Numbered from the stretch's first letter, positions 35,726 through 45,365 are shown. The stretch: 64,000 nt of DNA from Vibrio sp. 05-20-BW147 (GCF_013369385.1 NZ_SZTO01000002.1:186001-250000); one strand, 5' to 3'. Program-made: numbers and translations. The notes: generated by a model from the letters alone, not told the origin.

Positions 35726-36769
35726 TTAGTGCAAGCTCACGTCCAGATCCGATTCGATGTGCGATGAGCAAGCCAGAACATAACCTTGCGCAATTTCGTC
35801 GGCGGTGAGCGTTTCTTGGCTGATGGAACGCACTTGGCCACTCGCCACTTTGCACTTACATGAGCCACAAATGCCACTGCGACAAGCGACAATCAACGGC
35901 AGACCCGCATTTTCAAGTACATCTGCCAACAACTGACCTTTCTTGGCGTTGATGGTTTGGGCGAAGTCAGGCACCGAAATACAAACCTCTTCATCGCTCG
36001 CTTCCATAGCTTCGACTTTCTCTGGGGTAAAACTTTCGTGATAAAAGTGGTTCATATCAAACCCTAAGGCTTGCAAATAGTCTTGCGTGTCTTGCATAAA
36101 CTGATTTGGCCCACAGAGATAGATGGTACGAGTGGCAAAGTCTGGCACCAAATCTTGCAGCCATTGCGCATTGAATCGCCCTTGTGGGTGCGTTGTACCT
36201 TGGGCATCTTTGAGCAGCAGCTTTAAATGGAAATGAGCATAGGCCGACTGGCAGGTGGATAGGTGATCAAAATAGATCGTTTCTTGGGCTGAGCGGGCAA
36301 TATGAAGAAACTCAATATCGACATTCATCTCGTTACTCAGCCAATGTTTGGCCATGGCAAAAACGGGAGTGACACCACATCCAGCGCTGATCAAGAGTGC
36401 TTTCCCTTGTCCATCTAATTCACGTGGTGGGTGATCAACACAATTAAACTCACCCGCAGGGGCGAGGGCTTGAACCGTATCTCCGATAAGCAGAGAGTCG
36501 ATGATGAAGTTCGACACTTTGCCCCCCTCAACTCGTTTGATGGTGAACTGAAGGTATTCTTCACCAGCCAGCGAACTGATTGAGTAGGCACGAAATTCCA
36601 TCTTGCCGTCGATCTCTACACCAAGGTTAACGAACTGGCCTGGCTTAAATTGAAAAAGCAGCGATTCAGTGAGATCAGCGAGACGGATGGAAACCGTGTC
36701 ATCGGTTTCAAAAAACTTGTCTACGCATTGCAACGTTGCGGGTTCGTTGCCTTGCCATTCAAAAAACAT
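35726..36769 (-). CDS. hcr: Hcr, NADH oxidoreductase for hybrid cluster protein
   Basis: A 347-aa electron-transfer protein that reduces Hcp. The N-terminal FAD domain carries the RAYSIS motif, followed by an NAD domain (GCGVTPVFAM) and a C-terminal plant-type [2Fe-2S] ferredoxin with CRSGICGSCKC and a later CSSH cysteine. Layout and length match Hcr. It lies 61 bases after hcp, with a hairpin between them. Confidence 0.92.
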   Translation of the reverse strand: MFFEWQGNEPATLQCVDKFFETDDTVSIRLADLTESLLFQFKPGQFVNLGVEIDGKMEFRAYSISSLAGEEYLQFTIKRVEGGKVSNFIIDSLLIGDTVQALAPAGEFNCVDHPPRELDGQGKALLISAGCGVTPVFAMAKHWLSNEMNVDIEFLHIARSAQETIYFDHLSTCQSAYAHFHLKLLLKDAQGTTHPQGRFNAQWLQDLVPDFATRTIYLCGPNQFMQDTQDYLQALGFDMNHFYHESFTPEKVEAMEASDEEVCISVPDFAQTINAKKGQLLADVLENAGLPLIVACRSGICGSCKCKVASGQVRSISQETLTADEIAQGYVLACSSHIESDLDVSLH

Positions 36770-36802
36770 AGAGCACTCTTTGTTGGGATAGAAGGAAGAT
36801 AA

Positions 36803-36824
36803 GTGCCCTCACGAAGGAGGGCAC
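36803..36824 (-). other. Hairpin between hcp and hcr
   Basis: GTGCCCTC and GAGGGCAC form perfect 8-bp arms around six bases. No T-run follows on the minus strand, so it is more likely an mRNA-stabilising or attenuating element than a full terminator; it would leave hcp in excess over hcr. Confidence 0.6.
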
Positions 36825-36830
36825 GAGTGA

Positions 36831-38492
36831 TTAAGCGGCAAGAATGGTGTTCAGATCGTCCTGAACATTACCGATGCTGCGCATATCAAACTTCTCTTGA
36901 ATGATGGCAATCAGGTTAGGGGTCAAAAACGCAGGTGCCGTTGGACCGGTGTAAATGCCTTTCACACCCAGTGCGAACAAGGTGAGTAGGATAACAATCG
37001 CTTTTTGCTCAAACCATGAGAGGACAAGCGTTAGTGGCAGTTCGTTGATACCACAGTCAAACTCTTGCGCCAGCGCCAACGCCAATTGAATCGCGGAGTA
37101 CGCGTCGTTACACTGGCCAACATCGAGTAGGCGAGGGATGCCGTTGATGTCACCGAAGGTGTTTTTGTTGAAACGGAACTTACCGCAAGCAAGCGTTAAG
37201 ATCAGCGTATCTTCTGGTGCGGCTTCGGTGAAGTCGGTGTAGTAGCTGCGCTCGACCTTGTCACCGTCACATCCCCCCACAAGGAAGAAATGTTTGATGT
37301 TGCCTTGCTTCACTTGATCGATCACCGCAGGGGCGGCATTCATCAGTGCGTTACGGCCAAAGCCGACGGTGATCATGTGCTCGATCTCATCGTGTTGGAA
37401 GCCCGGTTGTGCCAACGCAGATTCAATCACGGCACTGAAATCGTCACCTTCAATATGAGCGACACCCGGCCAGCCTACGATGCTACGCGTGAACAAACGG
37501 TCTGCGTATTGGCCCACGTTGGGGTTCAGCAGGCAGTTTGAGGTCATCACAATGGCACCCGGGAAGTTCGCAAATTCTTTTTGTTGGTTTTGCCAAGCAC
37601 TGCCATAGTTACCAACTAGGTGTGGATATTTGTTCAGTTCTGGATAGCCGTGTGCTGGTAACATTTCACCGTTAGTGTAGACGTTGATGCCTTTGCCTTC
37701 GGTCTGTTGCAAGATTTTTTCTAAATCGTGTAAGTCATGGCCGGAAACCAAGATGCATTTGCCTTTGACTGGTTTGACGTTGACCGCAGTAGGAACCGGG
37801 TGGCCGAAGGTCGCGGTTTCGCCATGATCGAGCATTTCCATCACTTTGTAGTTCATTAGGCCAATGCGCATTGAACAGTCTAGCAGCTCGCCAAGATCTT
37901 CAGGATCGGTGCCTAACCAAGCCATGATTTCGTGGTATTCCGCATAAATGTCGTTGTTGGTTTGTTCCAACACGCGTGCGTGTTCCATATAGGCGGCGGC
38001 CCCTTTTAAGCCGTACAGGCAGAGTAAGCGCAGGCCAATGACGTCTTCATGAACACTTTCTTTGCCACGATTGACCGCAACTTGTGGGGCGAAGGCGAGA
38101 ATGGCTTGTGCGTTTTCTGGCAGTTCAAACTCGGCAACCGCAGGAACCTCTGACAGTGGCGAGTTTGCCAATGAAGAGGCAGTGAGAACTTGGTCTTTTA
38201 GCTGTGCTTTAAATTGAGCGGCTTGAGAGGTTAATTGCAGAATACGTTCAGGATCGAAGTTAACGTTGGTCAGTGTGGAGAAAAACGCTTTTGGCGCCCA
38301 TTGATTTATTTCATCGTTAATGATGCCGTATCGATGTGCTTGAGTCGCCCAGTAGGAAACCCCTTGTAATGAGTAGACAAGGACGTCTTGTAAATCGGAC
38401 ACTTCTGCGGTTTTCCCGCACATACCTTGAGCAAAAGAGCAGCCTTTTACGGCTGGGGTTTGAATCGTCTGTTCACATTGAATACAGAACAT
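36831..38492 (-). CDS. hcp: Hcp, hybrid cluster protein (NO reductase/S-nitrosylase, hydroxylamine reductase)
   Basis: A 553-aa protein with the unusual 4Fe-2S-2O hybrid cluster. The N-terminal cysteines follow C-x2-C-x11-C-x6-C (residues 3, 6, 18, 25), the spacing of the Hcp type found in facultative anaerobes such as E. coli. Hybrid-cluster ligands lie in later conserved segments such as LACGKFRF and the VGGCDGD region. Hcp reduces nitric oxide under low oxygen and is reduced by Hcr. Its sigma-54 promoter and the upstream norR gene show NO control. Confidence 0.95.
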   Translation of the reverse strand: MFCIQCEQTIQTPAVKGCSFAQGMCGKTAEVSDLQDVLVYSLQGVSYWATQAHRYGIINDEINQWAPKAFFSTLTNVNFDPERILQLTSQAAQFKAQLKDQVLTASSLANSPLSEVPAVAEFELPENAQAILAFAPQVAVNRGKESVHEDVIGLRLLCLYGLKGAAAYMEHARVLEQTNNDIYAEYHEIMAWLGTDPEDLGELLDCSMRIGLMNYKVMEMLDHGETATFGHPVPTAVNVKPVKGKCILVSGHDLHDLEKILQQTEGKGINVYTNGEMLPAHGYPELNKYPHLVGNYGSAWQNQQKEFANFPGAIVMTSNCLLNPNVGQYADRLFTRSIVGWPGVAHIEGDDFSAVIESALAQPGFQHDEIEHMITVGFGRNALMNAAPAVIDQVKQGNIKHFFLVGGCDGDKVERSYYTDFTEAAPEDTLILTLACGKFRFNKNTFGDINGIPRLLDVGQCNDAYSAIQLALALAQEFDCGINELPLTLVLSWFEQKAIVILLTLFALGVKGIYTGPTAPAFLTPNLIAIIQEKFDMRSIGNVQDDLNTILAA

Positions 38493-38571
38493 AGTTGGCG
38501 TCTCCGGTGTCGTTACCCCTAAACGAAATGGGTTTAGGTTGTTGTTATTAGATTAAAAACGTTCACCTAAG

Positions 38572-38587
38572 AGCAGATTGCGTGCCA
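38572..38587 (-). promoter_or_regulatory. Sigma-54 promoter of hcp-hcr
   Basis: On the minus strand TGGCACGCAATCTGCT matches the -24/-12 consensus with correct spacing (one difference). Transcription should start near 38560, giving a leader of about 65 bases. NorR, encoded just upstream, is the likely activator. Confidence 0.88.
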
Positions 38588-38639
38588 ACTATTATCTATA
38601 TGAAATTAAAGAATTTATTTTTAAATCGCTCATGCCTGT

Positions 38640-38678
38640 GATGTAAAAAAGACACGCTGCCCGTGTCTTTTTTACATC
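38640..38678 (-). terminator. Terminator of norR with a very long perfect inverted repeat
   Basis: Arms of 17 perfectly paired bases (GATGTAAAAAAGACACG and its complement) around a five-base loop, ending in a U-rich arm. It separates norR from hcp. Each arm also contains GT-N7-AC, the general NorR site pattern (see findings). Confidence 0.85.
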
Positions 38679-38695
38679 AAGAAATACTCAGCTGC

Positions 38696-40225
38696 TTACG
38701 CTTTAACCCCTAATTTTTTCCCCATCCGGTACAAATTGCCTCTGTCCATCTGTAGAAACTCTGCGGCTTTCGCCCAAATTCCATCCGATTGGGATAAAGC
38801 GTGTTCAATTAATTGTTTTTGATAGGATTCGACCAACTCTCTCATCCCTTGAGCTTGTTCAGGAAAGAGGGTGGATGTGTTTTTGACATCAAGTTGATTT
38901 GTCAGTGTCCCAATATGGTCGCTTTTGATGGTGGTCTGCCCTTGTTGAATGGCATGCAAAGCGGCGCGGGTGAGGGTGTGTTCTAGTTCACGAACGTTAC
39001 CATACCAAGGTAGATGCTCTAATTGGTTCAAAAGTTTTGGGTGAACATGCAAGTTAGGCTCATTGAATTGATGGCGAACTTTTTCAAGCAGATAACCGGC
39101 TAATACTGGGATATCGCCTTCTCGCTCACGCAAGGCTGGAACCTTGATTGGGAAAACATTCAGACGATGGAAAAGGTCGGCGCGAAAATGGCCTGTTTCG
39201 ACTTCTTTCTCCAAATCTCGGTTGGTGGCAGCAATGATGCGCACATTCACCAATAGGTGTTTATCACTGCCGACTCGCTGTAATTCGCCTTGCTGAATCA
39301 CGCGCAGCAATTTGGCTTGCAGTACCAGAGGCAGCTCGCCCACTTCATCAAGAAAAATAGTGCCCCCATCAGCCAGCTCGAATTTCCCTGCACGATGCTG
39401 ATTGGCGCCGGTAAAGGCGCCCTTTACATGCCCAAACAGCTCACTCTCGGCCAATCCTTCTGGGAGCGCCGCACAGTTCACGTAAATCATCGGCTTGTCA
39501 CTGCGATGTGATTGCGCATGAATGTTATGCGCCACCAGCTCTTTGCCCGTGCCCGTTTCTCCCATGATCAATACTGCGTAATCTGAAGGGGCAACGGTGG
39601 TGATTTGTTTGCGTAGCTGATTGATTTGCGGGCTAAATCCCACCATTTCTCCTTGCTGAGATCGCGCTTGCTGGATCAGCGTTTGCGTGACGCTTTTTTG
39701 CTTTTTGTTTTGCGCTTTCAAGGCTTTGAACTGGGCAATATTGCGCAAGGTGGCCGCAGTTAAGGCGGTAAAGGTTTCCACCATCACGGGGTCGAGATAA
39801 TCAAAGGCGCCGACGGTCAGTGCATCCATTGTTAGTACACCAACCAATTGGCTGTCGACATAAAGGCTGCTGCCAAGACAATCGTGCACATCGATACATT
39901 GATCTTCGGTGAGCAGCGAACCATCAAAGGGATCGGGTAGGGCGCAATCGGCATCAAAGCGCACCGTGTGGCGACTTTGTAAAATACGCTCCAAACGGGG
40001 ATGAGTGGCGGGAAAATAACGCCGGCCTAATACCGCTGGGGATAAGCCCTTCACCGCAACGGGCGTAAGAAAACCGTCTTGGTCAAACACAAATAACGCG
40101 GCGGCATCACAAGGAAATACTGAAGCGATGCCATCAATCAAGTGTTGGTACTGTTGTTCGCTTGATAGGGTTGAACTTAAATTCAGTGCGATTTTCAACA
40201 CCGCTTGGTCAATCGTTTGGGACAT
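38696..40225 (-). CDS. norR: NorR, nitric-oxide-sensing sigma-54 activator
   Basis: A 509-aa enhancer-binding protein: an N-terminal GAF domain that binds NO at a non-haem iron (including PFDGSLLTEDQCIDVHDCLG with conserved Asp/Cys candidates), a central AAA+ domain (Walker A GETGTGKE, intact GAFTGA loop), and a C-terminal Fis helix-turn-helix (AAEFLQMDRGNLYRMG). In other bacteria NorR switches on NO-detoxifying genes; here hcp-hcr lie immediately downstream behind a sigma-54 promoter. The ATG follows AAGAGGCGG. Confidence 0.92.
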   Translation of the reverse strand: MSQTIDQAVLKIALNLSSTLSSEQQYQHLIDGIASVFPCDAAALFVFDQDGFLTPVAVKGLSPAVLGRRYFPATHPRLERILQSRHTVRFDADCALPDPFDGSLLTEDQCIDVHDCLGSSLYVDSQLVGVLTMDALTVGAFDYLDPVMVETFTALTAATLRNIAQFKALKAQNKKQKSVTQTLIQQARSQQGEMVGFSPQINQLRKQITTVAPSDYAVLIMGETGTGKELVAHNIHAQSHRSDKPMIYVNCAALPEGLAESELFGHVKGAFTGANQHRAGKFELADGGTIFLDEVGELPLVLQAKLLRVIQQGELQRVGSDKHLLVNVRIIAATNRDLEKEVETGHFRADLFHRLNVFPIKVPALREREGDIPVLAGYLLEKVRHQFNEPNLHVHPKLLNQLEHLPWYGNVRELEHTLTRAALHAIQQGQTTIKSDHIGTLTNQLDVKNTSTLFPEQAQGMRELVESYQKQLIEHALSQSDGIWAKAAEFLQMDRGNLYRMGKKLGVKA

Positions 40226-40267
40226 AACCGCCTCTTATGGGATTTTGAGCGGTTATGCTACCAAGCT

Positions 40268-40284
40268 GATGTCATTTGAACATC
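40268..40284. promoter_or_regulatory. Near-palindrome with GT-N7-AC upstream of norR
   Basis: GATGTCATTTGAACATC has 5-bp outer arms and contains GT-N7-AC. It lies 43 bases before the norR start. NorR or another dimeric regulator could bind. Confidence 0.45.
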
Positions 40285-40330
40285 GCATTCAGGCAAAAGT
40301 TGATGTTCTATTGACGTCGATCAATTTGTC

Positions 40331-40954
40331 TTATTCCTCTTCATCAACCTGATTGAGGGTATGAAAGCCAGAGTAGATACGTGTCCCTGTCGTGAACCAA
40401 CATGCCGCACCGAAGAGGTAAGCAAGTGTCGCGAAAGAGTGTGGGAAGAGGCAGAACAACACAAAACAGGCAATGGTTTCTGTGCCTTCGGTCAGACCAC
40501 TCATGTAATAAAGTGATTTGTTCTGATAAACCGGGTTATCAATGCCCCGTTTACCCGCCATCACCGCGAAAGCGAGAAAACTGCTGCCTGTTCCAATGAA
40601 AGAGAAAATCAAAAACGCGCCAGCAATGGCGTTTTGTTCTGGGTTGGCCAAGACAAAACCAAAAGGAACGAGCGAGTAGAAGAGAAAGTCCAAGCTGATG
40701 TCGAGAAAACCACCGGCGTCGGTGATCCCTTGGAGGCGTGCTAACGCCCCATCAAGCCCATCGCAGACTCGATTTAAAACAATAAAAGCCAATGCCAGCA
40801 GGTATTGCTCTGCCATTAGGGCGGGAAGGGCAAAACAGCCTAAGACAAAACCGAGTACGGTGATCTGATTAGCGGTGACACCATAATGGTTGAGCACTTG
40901 GGCACTTTGCGTCAGCGGCCAACGTATCACTTTAATGCTAAATCTATCTAACAT
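40331..40954 (-). CDS. ynjF: CDP-alcohol phosphatidyltransferase (YnjF-like)
   Basis: A 207-aa inner-membrane protein with about six hydrophobic segments and the family motif DG-x2-AR-x8-G-x3-D-x3-D (in RVCDGLDGALARLQ and GGFLDISLD). These enzymes move a phospho-alcohol between CDP-linked and free alcohols. In E. coli ynjF lies beside ynjBCDE, as here. The substrate is unknown. I set the start at 40954, 11 bases into the end of ynjD; the longer in-frame start at 41008 is unlikely. Confidence 0.75.
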   Translation of the reverse strand: MLDRFSIKVIRWPLTQSAQVLNHYGVTANQITVLGFVLGCFALPALMAEQYLLALAFIVLNRVCDGLDGALARLQGITDAGGFLDISLDFLFYSLVPFGFVLANPEQNAIAGAFLIFSFIGTGSSFLAFAVMAGKRGIDNPVYQNKSLYYMSGLTEGTETIACFVLFCLFPHSFATLAYLFGAACWFTTGTRIYSGFHTLNQVDEEE

Positions 40955-41594
40955 GGCACTGCTCCCAAGGCCAATGCAGCACTCGACTTCCCGGCGGCAC
41001 GTCATCAATATCGTGGGTCACCATCAGTGCTGGGATATTGGCCTGTTGCAGTTGGCTGATTACCCAGTCGCGAAATTGCACTCTCAGTTCCTTATCCAGT
41101 TTACTAAATGGCTCGTCGAGCAGCGCCATTTGTGGTTTGGCTAATAGCATTCGTATCAAGCTGACCCGCGCCCGTTGTCCCCCGGAAATTTGCTCTGGAT
41201 AAGAGTCGGCTAACTCAGACAACGCGATTTTGTCGAGAGCATTGATAGCCTGTGCTTTTCGCTCCGTCCCTTTGATGTCGTTGGGCAGTGCAAACGCTAA
41301 ATTTTGCCAAATATTCAAATGAGGAAAGAGCATATCATCTTGAAACAAAATACCCACCTGACGCTGGTGGGGGGCCAAAGGTGCGAGATCACGCTGGTTA
41401 AGCGAAAGCGTGCCTGAGTATTCAAATTCGTCACTCAAATGACCAGCGATAAGGCTCAATAATGTGGATTTTCCGCAGCCACTTGGGCCCATTAAGCTAA
41501 CAATCTCACCGGCGTCAATCGTTAAATTGATGTCGGAAAACAGCGTCTCGCCCGAGCGTTTATGGATGGCGAGGTTTTCGAGACAAAACGTCAT
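40944..41594 (-). CDS. ynjD: YnjD-like ABC transporter ATP-binding protein
   Basis: A 216-aa ATPase (E. coli YnjD is 217): Walker A GPSGCGKST, signature ISGGQRARVSL, Walker B ALLDEPFSKLD. It powers the YnjC permease. The start at 41594 overlaps ynjC by 35 bases and follows AAGGAT. Confidence 0.85.
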   Translation of the reverse strand: MTFCLENLAIHKRSGETLFSDINLTIDAGEIVSLMGPSGCGKSTLLSLIAGHLSDEFEYSGTLSLNQRDLAPLAPHQRQVGILFQDDMLFPHLNIWQNLAFALPNDIKGTERKAQAINALDKIALSELADSYPEQISGGQRARVSLIRMLLAKPQMALLDEPFSKLDKELRVQFRDWVISQLQQANIPALMVTHDIDDVPPGSRVLHWPWEQCHVR

Positions 41595-43260
41595 GAGTTT
41601 TAGTATCCTTAACGCTAGCGTGATGGCGGCGCGTTTGCAAATGTCCAATAAAGAGGGCAATAGAAAAGAAAACGAATGGCAGTATCGCTTGCCACAATGC
41701 ATAAATGGCAGTCACGCGACGATCTGAGCCGCTCGAGAGCGCCACCGCTTCGGTGGTAATGGTGGTGATGCGGCCCGCACCGAGGATCAGCGTTGGTAAA
41801 TATTGTGCAAGACTCACGCTTGCCCCGACTGCCCAAGCATACAAAATAGCCGGCATCAGAATGGGCATCTTGATGCGAATAAAGACCCAAATCGGTGCTT
41901 TACCAAGACTGAGCGCGGCGCGCGTGTAGTTGTGGTTGTAGCTGCGCCAAGGGCCATCCAAAGCCAAATAAACAAGCGGAAACGCAAAAAACACGTGTGA
42001 CCACAATACCCAAAGCGAATAGGCATCGGACGAGAGATAAAGCGTCGCAATTTGCAAGCCAAATAAGATTGAAAGCTGCGGGATCAACATCGGCAAGGTA
42101 ATCACATAACCTGGAAGATGAATGCGATGCTTATCGCGGTATTCATGTGCCATCAAGGCTAAAAGCACAGTCACGCATGCTGTAGCGAGGGCAAAAAGCA
42201 AACTCTGTTCTACGGTTGGCAGTACGTTTTGCCATTCGGCCTGCCAAAAGCGATCACTATAACGGCTGGGTAGAAGATCGGGGAATCGCCAGCGGTGGGC
42301 AAAGCTCCAGAGCAACATCAAAGGAAACATGGTCAGTGCCAGTAACGCTGAAAAAGCAAAGAGTGTTTTTCCTGGCAGCGAAAAACCAAATCGACCGGAA
42401 TACTGCCAGCGACCAAAATAACCCGTGATACTCTTTTCAAACAGTACGATCGCTGCCATAAGCAGACTGGCGACAACAAACAGAACCATCGCAGCTGCGG
42501 CAGCTCTTGGTAATAACTCCAACTCAGGATCACTAAACCACTGCCACACCAATACGGCAAACGTGGCAGGATTCGTTGGGCCGAGGATCAAGCTGAGATC
42601 AACCACCGCAACGCCATACGCCATTACAGCAAACAGTGGAAAACGCATTTTTTGTAGCCACTGAGGCAGGACTGTTTTCCACCAGAATTGTGCTGGTGAA
42701 TAGCCCATGGAGGCGGAGACTTGACTGAGCTGAGCCACGTTTAACTGTTGCAAAACCGGCACGCTCATGAGCAACAAAAATGGGATTTCTTTCAGAGCGA
42801 GGGCAATGGTCAACCCCAACGCATACGGATCGTTGACAAACCAAGCACTATCGTCCGTTGATAGGCCCACATCCAACGTTTGCGCAGCGACTCGCGCAAC
42901 CAACCCTGTGGGAGAGAAGAGAAAGGCGAAACCGATAGCAAACGCCACGTGGGGCATCGCAAGCAGCGGAGAGAGTAATGACTCCACTTTTTTCCAATGG
43001 CGGTTTTGCCACAAGGCTTGCAAGATTGCGAAAGTAAACAAGCAAGCCAAGTAGGTACTGAAAAGAGCGCTAAACACCGTCAAAGCGATGGATTTTTCCA
43101 CGCCAGTCCAAGTGAATACCGCCTCAAATCCGACCGAAGACAATTGGTGCAAGCCAACGGGAGGAATATAACCAAAAGACGAGAGCAACACGCCGAATAA
43201 GCCCGGAATAACGGGGGCAATGCATACTAAAATCAGTATCAAATAAGCGGCTCTAAACAT
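41560..43260 (-). CDS. ynjC: YnjC-like fused ABC permease
   Basis: A 566-aa permease made of two fused binding-protein-dependent transport domains, each of about six hydrophobic segments with its own EAA loop. This resembles iron(III)/thiamine-type permeases and E. coli YnjC (511 aa). The ATG at 43260 directly precedes the first membrane segment; the in-frame start at 43323 lies inside ynjB. What is imported is not known. Confidence 0.8.
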   Translation of the reverse strand: MFRAAYLILILVCIAPVIPGLFGVLLSSFGYIPPVGLHQLSSVGFEAVFTWTGVEKSIALTVFSALFSTYLACLFTFAILQALWQNRHWKKVESLLSPLLAMPHVAFAIGFAFLFSPTGLVARVAAQTLDVGLSTDDSAWFVNDPYALGLTIALALKEIPFLLLMSVPVLQQLNVAQLSQVSASMGYSPAQFWWKTVLPQWLQKMRFPLFAVMAYGVAVVDLSLILGPTNPATFAVLVWQWFSDPELELLPRAAAAAMVLFVVASLLMAAIVLFEKSITGYFGRWQYSGRFGFSLPGKTLFAFSALLALTMFPLMLLWSFAHRWRFPDLLPSRYSDRFWQAEWQNVLPTVEQSLLFALATACVTVLLALMAHEYRDKHRIHLPGYVITLPMLIPQLSILFGLQIATLYLSSDAYSLWVLWSHVFFAFPLVYLALDGPWRSYNHNYTRAALSLGKAPIWVFIRIKMPILMPAILYAWAVGASVSLAQYLPTLILGAGRITTITTEAVALSSGSDRRVTAIYALWQAILPFVFFSIALFIGHLQTRRHHASVKDTKTHDVLSRKPRHP

Positions 43261-43298
43261 CGTGCTCTCGTTTGCCTTTGCTCTTGGTTGTGGTCGAA

Positions 43299-44444
43299 TT
43301 AATTGCCGTAACGCTTTTGCCATTCGGCTTCAAGCGCGGTTTGCCAGCTTGGATGTGGCTCAGCAACCGATTTAAATAGGCGCGTATTTTTAGCGCTGCC
43401 GGTGAGATACTGATTCTCCAATACAGAGGGATCACCCCAAATCGACAGATCGCCTTTGCGTGACTGCGCTTCTGGACTGAGCAGGAAGTTGATGGTGACC
43501 AGCGCCCCTTCCGTTGCGTTTGCATTCCAAGGAATGGCGAGGAAATGAATGTTCGATAGCGCACCTTTGCTCATGGCAAATGTCTTGGTTGATTCAGCTA
43601 GCGTGCCATTCGCTTGAGCGGAGTAAACCGCATTTGGGTTAAAGGTGATGGCTAAATCCAACTGGCCGTCATCCAATAGTTGAAAAGACTCAGCGCTGTC
43701 CGTTGGGAATTGTTTTCCCTGACGCCAAGCAACACGGTGAAACTCATCCAAATATTGCCAAAGTGGCTTAGTGATGAGTTGAAACTCTTGCTCGTTGACC
43801 GGTTTCGCTAATGCTGGGTCGTTATCCGTTAGCTCAATGAGCACCGCTTTCAAAAAACTGGTGCCGTGAAACTGAGGAGGGCGTGGGTAGCTGACGCGAT
43901 TCGGGTACGCCTTTGCATAGCTCAGCATTTCTGAAAACGAACTGGGCGGATTGTTAAGTGTTTTTTCATCATGAATAAACACCAATTGGCCCACGCCCCA
44001 TGGCGCTTCGAGCCCCAGAGTGGGTTCTGAAAAGTCGCTGTCTACTGGCAGCGCCTTATTGACGTATTGCCAGCTTGGAAGCTGTTCAACAAAAGGTCCG
44101 TAAAGTAGGTCATTGTTCTTCATGGACTTGAAGTTTTCACCGTTGATCCAAACCATATCAACACTTCCGCCTTGGTTTTTCCCCGCTGCTTTTTCTGCGA
44201 TGAGTCGAGTGGTGGTTTCAGCAATATCGGTGACTTTGACGTGCTTAAGCGTGACACCATAGCGAGTTTTCAGTTCGCCTCCAGCCCAACGAAGATAGTC
44301 ATTGATCTCTTGGCTACCGCCCCATGCATGGAAAAAGACCGTTTGTCCTTGTGCTTTTTCTTCGATTTGTTGCCAAGAGGGTGTGGTAGCAAAAACGCTG
44401 GCAGAGAGTAGCGCGCCAGTCAGTAGTGTTGTCAGCCGTTTCAT
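43299..44444 (-). CDS. ynjB: YnjB-like ABC periplasmic binding protein
   Basis: A 381-aa protein with a Sec signal peptide ending SVFA (about residue 20), then a type-2 periplasmic fold (FFHAWGGSQEINDYLRW near the N-terminus). E. coli YnjB is 388 aa and belongs to the extracellular solute-binding family 1, like thiamine and iron binders. The ATG at 44444 follows AAAGGAA; the frame upstream to 44735 adds a long unrelated stretch overlapping the META gene end. First gene of ynjB-ynjC-ynjD-ynjF. Confidence 0.85.
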   Translation of the reverse strand: MKRLTTLLTGALLSASVFATTPSWQQIEEKAQGQTVFFHAWGGSQEINDYLRWAGGELKTRYGVTLKHVKVTDIAETTTRLIAEKAAGKNQGGSVDMVWINGENFKSMKNNDLLYGPFVEQLPSWQYVNKALPVDSDFSEPTLGLEAPWGVGQLVFIHDEKTLNNPPSSFSEMLSYAKAYPNRVSYPRPPQFHGTSFLKAVLIELTDNDPALAKPVNEQEFQLITKPLWQYLDEFHRVAWRQGKQFPTDSAESFQLLDDGQLDLAITFNPNAVYSAQANGTLAESTKTFAMSKGALSNIHFLAIPWNANATEGALVTINFLLSPEAQSRKGDLSIWGDPSVLENQYLTGSAKNTRLFKSVAEPHPSWQTALEAEWQKRYGN

Positions 44445-44679
44445 AACATTCCTTTCATGTTGAGCTTTATGTGTTGCAACCAGAGACCGTGCTTGTCTCG
44501 GTTTTCTTTCATTATGAATGAAAAAATTGAATTTATTGAAATGTTTACGAGTTTTGTGTGCAAGTTGTTCAGTTTTTGATGGTTCTATGAACAGGTGCGG
44601 AGAAAGAAAGTGAAAGCCCCATGATGCAAGACGAGAGAATACAGGAGGGGAAGTGAGGTATAGAGTCGCGAGATAATAA

Positions 44680-44702
44680 AAAGGACCGCGAAAAGCGGCC
44701 CT
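44680..44702 (-). terminator. Terminator of the META-domain gene
   Basis: On the minus strand GGGCCGC pairs with GCGGTCC around TTTTC, allowing one G-T pair, and is followed by TTTTTATT. Confidence 0.8.
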
Positions 44703-44722
44703 AAAAAATCGATCAAACTGGA

Positions 44723-45169
44723 CTAGTTTTTCCAATCTTTTAATGTGAATGTGAGCGTGTGGTTACTGTTTTTCAACACTAGGCTGTCTTTAGTAAGGGT
44801 GATATCACTCCAGTCAGACAAGGTTTGAGAAACGGCTTGCTCAGTGTTCATCGCGTCATCGATACACATCTTCATGGTCATGCCCATTTTTTCAATGCGG
44901 AACTGGTTATCTTTCAGCTCGGCTTGGCCAAAGAAGTTATTACAACCCGCGTTACCATTGGCCATCATGTTTTCACCCACTTCAAGACGAGGGGCTTGCT
45001 GATGTTCGTTGATTGTAATGGCATTGCCATCAATGCTGACGAGTTCCCAATTATGGTGCTGTAAATCTTGAGCTGTTAATTGTTTCACGTTGTCACCATT
45101 ACTTACACACGCAGTTACTAGGATAGGCATTGAGATAGCAGCAAGTAGTGTTTTTGAACTAAGCTTCAT
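44723..45169 (-). CDS. META-domain (HslJ-like) lipoprotein
   Basis: A 148-aa protein with a lipobox LVTAC (Cys about 21) and a META domain: WELVSIDGN, then NAGCNNFFG, and a later CID. HslJ-like proteins are heat-inducible or linked to novobiocin resistance; others are secreted virulence factors. The role here is unknown. It is a single gene with its own terminator. Confidence 0.8.
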   Translation of the reverse strand: MKLSSKTLLAAISMPILVTACVSNGDNVKQLTAQDLQHHNWELVSIDGNAITINEHQQAPRLEVGENMMANGNAGCNNFFGQAELKDNQFRIEKMGMTMKMCIDDAMNTEQAVSQTLSDWSDITLTKDSLVLKNSNHTLTFTLKDWKN

Positions 45170-45365
45170 TATATTAACTCCGAATTTAGGGAACGTGGGA
45201 AGTATAGTTAATCGAACACTGTATTTGTCAGAATACGGTCATAGTTTCGTATGAAAATTTGTCGTTTAAAGCAACCATGGTCATGTTTTTATTAGAGAAT
45301 GCTTTCTTAGCTCATGGAGATACGATTAGAGTGAACAGTGAAAGCGATAAGCAGCAGGAGGCGGT

